37,999 nt of DNA from Betaproteobacteria bacterium. Lineage in GTDB: Bacteria; Pseudomonadota; Gammaproteobacteria; Burkholderiales; Burkholderiaceae_C. Positions 33,403 to 37,999 of the stretch are shown here, piece by piece. The stretch covers positions 1 to 37,999 of the forward strand of contig JAGWOZ010000007.1 of the NCBI GenBank assembly GCA_028870715.1. The letters are read 5' to 3'. Position 1 is the stretch's first letter. Each line of letters starts with the position of its first letter. The notes under the pieces are model-generated. The model made no database searches. It was given only the letters and a program-made list of their open reading frames with translations, and was not told where the DNA came from. The translations under genes were made by a program, and so were the position numbers.

Positions 33403-33566
33403 CGAATGGCCTTTCAAGCGAGCGAGGTACAACCGTACCTAAAGCGAAGAATCCCGCTGCGTGTTGAAACGGGATCAGCAGTGCCAATCCCGGCATGCGG
33501 GGCATGATCCAATGTAACCCACGACGCGAGACCCTGCGCGATCGGGCGGATCGGCCACGTCCGCGA

Positions 33567-34103
33567 TCAACGCGATGAAGACCACATGCGGCGCAGCAGG
33601 CCGTCACGCACGATGAAATGATGGTGCGCGGCCGCCAATACGTGCAAAGCAATCAGCCCCAGCAGGACGTAGGCGACGATTTGGTGCACGTCGCCGAGTG
33701 GCCGGGCCCAGGCTGCGCCCTGCGCCGCCAGCGCCGGAAGGGGGACCCATCCGGCCCAGTGCACGGTCCAGCCACGGGCCGAGGCATTGGCCCAACCCAG
33801 CAGTGGCAACGCGATGAATCCGGCGTAGAGCAGCCCGTGGGTTAAGCGTGCAATGCGGTCCTGCCAAGCGGGCGCCGGATGCGGGTCCGGAACCCCACTG
33901 ACGCCCCGCCACAACAGTCGCAGCAGCATCAAGCTCAAGATGAACGTGCCTAGCCCCAAATGCCAAGCCACCAGCCCAACGGGCCGCGTGTCGCGGTGGA
34001 TATCGGGCATCGTCCAGGCAATGGCAAACTCCAATGCGATGAGGCCGAAGATGGCCCAATGGAGCCATCGGGCGGGAAGGTTGTAGACAGCAGTTCCAGA
34101 CAT
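33567..34103 (-). CDS. Cytochrome b561-family membrane protein
   Basis: The 178-aa protein has four predicted membrane helices with histidines placed for two b hemes: RWLHWAIFG in helix 1, VAWHLGLGTF in helix 2, LTHGLLY in helix 3 and DVHQIVAYVLLGLIALHVLAA in helix 4. CybB-type proteins transfer electrons between the quinone pool and periplasmic partners or oxygen species. No partner gene is adjacent. It ends in a His-rich stretch (AAHHHFIVRDGLLRRM) typical of the family. Confidence 0.9.
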   Translation of the reverse strand: MSGTAVYNLPARWLHWAIFGLIALEFAIAWTMPDIHRDTRPVGLVAWHLGLGTFILSLMLLRLLWRGVSGVPDPHPAPAWQDRIARLTHGLLYAGFIALPLLGWANASARGWTVHWAGWVPLPALAAQGAAWARPLGDVHQIVAYVLLGLIALHVLAAAHHHFIVRDGLLRRMWSSSR

Positions 34104-34237
34104 GACATCAGCCTCGTAAATGGCACTTGACTCCGTATGCTAGGCCCCGCCACTTAGCCGGTACTGAGTGCACATCGCGTGCACGGAGGCACCAATGGCG
34201 TCGTCACGCCGTCGTACGGTGCGCGCACGCATTCGCC

Positions 34238-35701
34238 CTAGCCCGTTCCGCCCACTGTCATCTTGTCGATGCGCAGCGTGGGCTGGCCGACGCCAACAGG
34301 AACGCTCTGCCCCTCCTTGCCGCAGGTTCCCACCCCGGGGTCAAGTTGCATGTCGCGCCCAATCATGCTCACGTGCGTGAGCACATCCGGGCCGTTTCCG
34401 ATGAGCGTGGCACCTTTCACCGGATAAAGAAGCTTGCCCTTTTCGACCCACCAGGCTTCGCTCGCGGAAAACACGAACTTGCCGCTGGTGATGTCGACCT
34501 GGCCACCGCCAAAGTTCACCGCATATAGACCACGGTCAAGGCTGGCGATGATTTCCTCGGGATCCGTGTCGCCGGCCAGCATGTAGGTATTGGTCATGCG
34601 CGGCATGGGCACATGCGCATAGCTCTCACGCCTTGCGTTGCCTGTTGGCTTGCGCTTCATTAACCGTGCATTGAGCGTATCTTGCATGTAGTCCACCAGA
34701 ATGCCGTCTTCGATCAGGACGGTGCGCTCGGTGGGGTTGCCCTCATCATCGACATTGAGCGAGCCACGGCGCTCGGCGAGCGTGCCGTCATCCAGCACGG
34801 TCACGCCCTTGGCGGCGACCCTTTGGCCCAGCTTGCCAGCGAATGCACTTGAACCCTTGCGGTTGAAGTCGCCCTCCAAACCATGCCCGATCGCCTCATG
34901 CAGCAGGATGCCGGGCCAGCCATTTCCAAGCACGACGCTCATCTCTCCAGCGGGCGCAGGACGCGACTCGAGGTTGAGCAAGGCCTGGCGCACGGCCTCA
35001 TCCACATGATGCCGCACGGCGGCCTCGGTAAATGCGCTCAAAGGGTAGCGTCCACCGCCTCCCGAGGAGCCCGTCTCGCGACGCCCGTTCTGTTCGGCAA
35101 TGACCGTGACGTTGAACCGTACCAAGGGACGCACATCGGCGGCAAGCATGCCGTCCGAACGCATGACCAGAACCACATCGTATTCACCCGCCAGACTGGC
35201 CATGACTTGGACCACGCGAGCATCCTTCGCACGGGCCATGGCGTCCGCAAGCTTCAATAGCTCCACCTTCGCAGCAGAGTCCAGTGCGGCCAACGGGTCA
35301 ATGGGCTCATAAAGCGCATGCCCGGCCGTTGTGCGTGCATCGCCCCCCAGTTTCACCCGCCCACGCCCTTGACGCGCAATGGCGCGCACGGTGTCAGCCG
35401 CTTCCATCAGCCTGGCCGCCGAAATGTCATCCGAGTACGCGAACGCCGTTTTGTCGCCCTCGATCGCACGAATCCCGAAACCTTGCTCGATCCCGAAACT
35501 CCCGCTCTTGACCAAGCCCTCTTCCAGACTCCAGCCTTCCGAGCGTGTGTATTGCAAATAGACGTCTGCATAGTCGAGCCTGTGCTCGAAAGCACGGGCC
35601 AGAGCGCCTTGCAATATTGATTCGTCAATGCCATAGGGCGTCAGGAGCAGACGACGCGCTTCATCCAGGCGCAGCACAGTGGGTTCGATCAGCATATTCA
35701 T
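34238..35701 (-). CDS. tldD: Metalloprotease TldD
   Basis: The product is 487 aa from ATG 35701. It has the HExxxH zinc motif HEAIGHGLEGDFNRKGSSAF that distinguishes TldD from its partner PmbA (TldE), plus NGWPGILLHEA, MPRMTNTYMLAGD and the C-terminal VGTCGKEGQSVPVGVGQPTLRI. TldD/TldE is a cytoplasmic heterodimeric protease that trims unfolded peptides and matures some RiPPs. No pmbA is in this window. The frame extends to 35761 without support. Confidence 0.95.
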   Translation of the reverse strand: MNMLIEPTVLRLDEARRLLLTPYGIDESILQGALARAFEHRLDYADVYLQYTRSEGWSLEEGLVKSGSFGIEQGFGIRAIEGDKTAFAYSDDISAARLMEAADTVRAIARQGRGRVKLGGDARTTAGHALYEPIDPLAALDSAAKVELLKLADAMARAKDARVVQVMASLAGEYDVVLVMRSDGMLAADVRPLVRFNVTVIAEQNGRRETGSSGGGGRYPLSAFTEAAVRHHVDEAVRQALLNLESRPAPAGEMSVVLGNGWPGILLHEAIGHGLEGDFNRKGSSAFAGKLGQRVAAKGVTVLDDGTLAERRGSLNVDDEGNPTERTVLIEDGILVDYMQDTLNARLMKRKPTGNARRESYAHVPMPRMTNTYMLAGDTDPEEIIASLDRGLYAVNFGGGQVDITSGKFVFSASEAWWVEKGKLLYPVKGATLIGNGPDVLTHVSMIGRDMQLDPGVGTCGKEGQSVPVGVGQPTLRIDKMTVGGTG

Positions 35702-35855
35702 GGGGAGATTGTAGGAAGGGCCGCTTGCCCCCTCGGCTGGCGTGGGCAGCGCGGGCGGCAAACCGGCGGGAATACAGCACGAGCAGCCAATTTAGGTGCC
35801 GAGAGCAGGATCTGCGCCCCTTGAAATTCACGCCGCGTGCCCGCAACCGCCCGCG

Positions 35856-36347
35856 TCAGTCTGAGGTTGCAGGCGCCTGCCATAGCCCGCTCTTGCCGCC
35901 CTGCTTTTCGAGCAGGCGCACATCACTTATGACCATGCCGCGGTCCACAGCCTTGCACATGTCGTAGACGGTCAGCAAACCAACCTGCACGGCCGTGAGC
36001 GCTTCCATCTCGACGCCTGTGCGGCCACGCGTTTCCGCACGAACAAGGCACCGCACGGAACTCGTCGCCGGATCCGCGCTGAACTCGACCGCCACGCGCG
36101 TAAGCGCAATGGGATGGCAAAGCGGAATGAGATCCGCCGTTCGTTTGGATGCCATGATCGCCGCAATGCGCGCGACGCCCAGCACGTCCCCCTTCTTGGC
36201 GGTGCCCGACTGGATCAACGCCAGAGTCTCAGGGCGCATACGGATCGTTCCGGTGGCCACGGCCACGCGTGCAGTTTCATCCTTGGCACCCACGTCGACC
36301 ATATGGGCCTGGCCGGCGGCGTCGAAATGCGTGAGCGGCGATGTCAT
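35856..36347 (-). CDS. moaC: Cyclic pyranopterin monophosphate synthase
   Basis: The 163-aa product has the MoaC features [51 protein letters not shown] and the C-terminal [26 protein letters not shown]. It works with MoaA in the first step of molybdenum-cofactor synthesis. Other moa genes are not in the window. It lies 50 bp downstream of pyrF on the same strand and has no strong ribosome binding site. Confidence 0.97.
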   Translation of the reverse strand: MTSPLTHFDAAGQAHMVDVGAKDETARVAVATGTIRMRPETLALIQSGTAKKGDVLGVARIAAIMASKRTADLIPLCHPIALTRVAVEFSADPATSSVRCLVRAETRGRTGVEMEALTAVQVGLLTVYDMCKAVDRGMVISDVRLLEKQGGKSGLWQAPATSD

Positions 36348-36397
36348 ATCAGGCTCGGACCTACGGATTCGAAGAATGAGGCGTTGCAGGGCACCGC

Positions 36398-37234
36398 TCA
36401 GGACGTTTGGGCAACCGCGATCGCTTCGCGCAATGCGGCAGCCTCGGCACGTGCTGCCGCGGCAAAGTCGGCGCCCACACTTGCGTAGAGCACGCTTCGT
36501 GAGGCATTGATCAAGAAACGGTGGTGTGCGGCGTGCACAGTTGCAGGCAAGTCACCGCCCTGCGCGCCAATGCCGGGAATAAGCAATGGCGCCTCAGGGG
36601 CGATCGCTCGGATGCGGACGATGTCGTTGGGCCGCGTGGCGCCCGTGACCAGGCCAATCTGCCCGGTTCGGTTCCACGGCCCAGTGGCCAAGCGCGCGAC
36701 GCGCTCGAACACACGCTCCGCGGCAAGATCCGGGTGCTCTGGCTCGGCCTGGATTCGCAGTGCCTGGATGTCTTCGCCTCCGGGGTTGGAGGTACGGCAC
36801 AGCACAAACAGGCCTCGGTCTGGGTGGCTTTGAACGTAGGGGTCGAGCGAATCGGCTCCCATGAAGGGTGACACCGTGAGCGCATCAGCACCGTATCGCT
36901 CAAACGCTTCCCGAGCGTAATGGCGCGCGGTCGAGCCAATGTCCCCGCGCTTGGCATCAAGAATGACCGGCACTCCGGGCGCGTTGCGGTGGATGTGGGC
37001 AATGAGCTTTTCAAGCTGGCCTTCGGCGCCTACGGCGGCGAAATGAGCGATCTGCGGCTTGTAGGCACAAACGAGATCGGCCGTGGCATCGACGATAGCC
37101 GCGCAGAAATCAAACAGCCGCGTGGTGTCGCGTGTCCATGGCGCAGGGAGACGCTCAGGCTCCGGATCCAGGCCCACGCAAAGCGCGCTGCGATTGTGGC
37201 GCGCGGCCTTCTCCCACTGGTCGATGAAAGTCAT
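36398..37234 (-). CDS. pyrF: Orotidine 5'-phosphate decarboxylase, type 2
   Basis: The product is 278 aa from ATG 37234. It has [12 protein letters not shown] near the N-terminus, the catalytic Asp/Lys motif [29 protein letters not shown] and a C-terminal [16 protein letters not shown] phosphate-binding loop. Length and motifs fit the longer PyrF group. It makes UMP in pyrimidine synthesis. The uracil-DNA glycosylase stop lies 10 bp upstream, so the two may be co-transcribed. The frame to 37300 overlaps that gene and is not needed. Confidence 0.96.
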   Translation of the reverse strand: MTFIDQWEKAARHNRSALCVGLDPEPERLPAPWTRDTTRLFDFCAAIVDATADLVCAYKPQIAHFAAVGAEGQLEKLIAHIHRNAPGVPVILDAKRGDIGSTARHYAREAFERYGADALTVSPFMGADSLDPYVQSHPDRGLFVLCRTSNPGGEDIQALRIQAEPEHPDLAAERVFERVARLATGPWNRTGQIGLVTGATRPNDIVRIRAIAPEAPLLIPGIGAQGGDLPATVHAAHHRFLINASRSVLYASVGADFAAAARAEAAALREAIAVAQTS

Positions 37235-37244
37235 GCGCGGTATT

Positions 37245-37999
37245 TTAGGAAGCTGCTGCAGAGTTCGTCGCCAAGGCCACTGCAAGCTGCTCCTGTGCAA
37301 AGCACAGGTCTGCCCAGGCCTTGGCCTTATCCAGTGGTGTGCGCAGCAGATAAGCGGGGTGATAGCTCACGACGACAGGAATGTCCCGGTAGTGAAACAG
37401 CCGTTGCCGCAGCCGCCCGATCGGATCAGGGCTGCCGGTGAGGGTCTGCGCCGCGAATCGTCCCAGGGCCAACAACAGGCGCGGACGCACAAGCGCGATC
37501 TGCCTTGCGAGAATGGGCTCGCATTGTGCGATCTCGTCGGTCTCGGGATTGCGGTTGCCCGGCGGGCGGCATTTGATGACGTTGGCGATGAACACCGCTT
37601 GCGCCTCATCGGCACCATTGCGCGCCAAGCCCGCCGCGCGCAGCATATTGTCAAGCAGCTTTCCTGCGGCCCCGACAAAAGGCTCACCCAAGCGGTCTTC
37701 CTCGGCTCCTGGCGCCTCTCCGATCACCATCACATGCGCTCGGGGATGCCCAGCGCCAAACACGGCTTGGTGGCGTACGGCGCCAAGCTTGCAAGCACGA
37801 CAATCATGCGTGAAGGCAGCCAGCTGCTCCATGTCGAGCGTTGCAATGCTCTGCAGCCTCAGAGCAGACGCCTGCGGAGCCCGCGTGGGCTCCGAGACCC
37901 GCTTGGGCGGCGGCGTGGATGCGGGCGGCGCGTCGCCCGGGCTTCCCATGCGGCTCGGTGCATGCGCCGCAACACTGCGTTGATCGGCGGCAAGGGGGC
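37245..37999 (-). CDS. Family-4 uracil-DNA glycosylase, cut by right window edge
   Basis: The frame remains open through the right edge; an in-frame ATG at 37949 exists, but homologues usually have a longer N-terminus, so the start is probably outside. Family-4 features are clear: the Fe-S cysteines CRACKLG and later NVIKCRPPGNRNPE and QCEPIL, the active-site GEAPGAEEDRLGEPFVGAAG, and SYHPAYLLR near the C-terminus. It removes uracil from DNA. The visible N-terminal part is Ala/Pro-rich and probably a linker. Confidence 0.92.
   Translation of the reverse strand, partial: PLAADQRSVAAHAPSRMGSPGDAPPASTPPPKRVSEPTRAPQASALRLQSIATLDMEQLAAFTHDCRACKLGAVRHQAVFGAGHPRAHVMVIGEAPGAEEDRLGEPFVGAAGKLLDNMLRAAGLARNGADEAQAVFIANVIKCRPPGNRNPETDEIAQCEPILARQIALVRPRLLLALGRFAAQTLTGSPDPIGRLRQRLFHYRDIPVVVSYHPAYLLRTPLDKAKAWADLCFAQEQLAVALATNSAAAS

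Noticed and set aside
34168-34184. GTGCAC-N5-GTGCAC palindromic pair between tldD and cytochrome b561 genes
   Set aside because: A 6-bp stem of a self-complementary hexamer without a T-run is common by chance in GC-rich DNA, and no regulator link is evident.

Overview
This is a GC-rich, gene-dense chromosomal window that looks like a betaproteobacterium of the order Burkholderiales. The evidence is gene content and order: recA-recX-DUF2889-sucC-sucD-TerC, purE-purK-Sua5, a sugar-independent PTS (EIIA-Man, HPr, EI), a PglL-type O-oligosaccharyltransferase, azlCD and DUF2970. The genus cannot be fixed from sequence alone; a Thiomonas-like organism is only a guess. I see no tRNA or rRNA genes, IS elements, prophage or CRISPR arrays. 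It reads as core chromosome.

Layout, left to right. 1-1185: a thioredoxin-fold gene running off the left edge, divergent from a small lipoprotein. 1256-6440: PTS genes EIIA-Man and HPr, then a Spy/CpxP-like periplasmic protein and an OmpR-type two-component system, then PTS enzyme I. 6489-9916: a BepA-like M48 metalloprotease with a Tat-type signal, overlapping a PglL/Wzy-type ligase. 10047-11113: AzlC/AzlD amino-acid exporter. 11584-13014: pyruvate kinase. 13077-15388 (minus): TerC membrane protein, PP2C phosphatase and an FHA protein. 15558-20283 (minus): recA (with a perfect LexA box), recX, DUF2889, sucC, sucD. 20721-22085: secreted GDSL hydrolase. 22374-25216 (minus): purE, purK, Sua5/TsaC. 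25332-26228: CnoX-like thioredoxin-TPR protein. 26305-28617 (minus): tandem ChrR-like cupin, purC, DJ-1/PfpI protein. 29033-30013: exported two-domain rhodanese. 30261-31855 (minus): an aromatic-rich leader peptide and attenuator, aroG-type DAHP synthase and DUF2970. 32022-32843: PPK2 kinase. 32965-37999 (minus): PsiF-like protein, cytochrome b561, tldD, moaC, pyrF and a family-4 uracil-DNA glycosylase running off the right edge.

The most notable signal is upstream of the DAHP synthase. A 25-codon ORF (31778-31855, minus) has eight aromatic codons among its first twelve (Tyr, Phe and Trp). It is followed 14 nt later by a strong 12-bp intrinsic terminator with a T8 run. An 8-nt stretch in codons 16-18 is perfectly complementary to the terminator's 5' arm. 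This is the architecture of ribosome-mediated transcription attenuation, here sensing all three aromatic amino acids at the committed step of the shikimate pathway. Other points of interest are the splitting of ptsH from ptsI by an envelope-stress-like module with a GCAAA-N5-GCAAA direct repeat upstream, a 9-bp tandem repeat between recA and recX, and several strong unexplained hairpins in intergenic regions.
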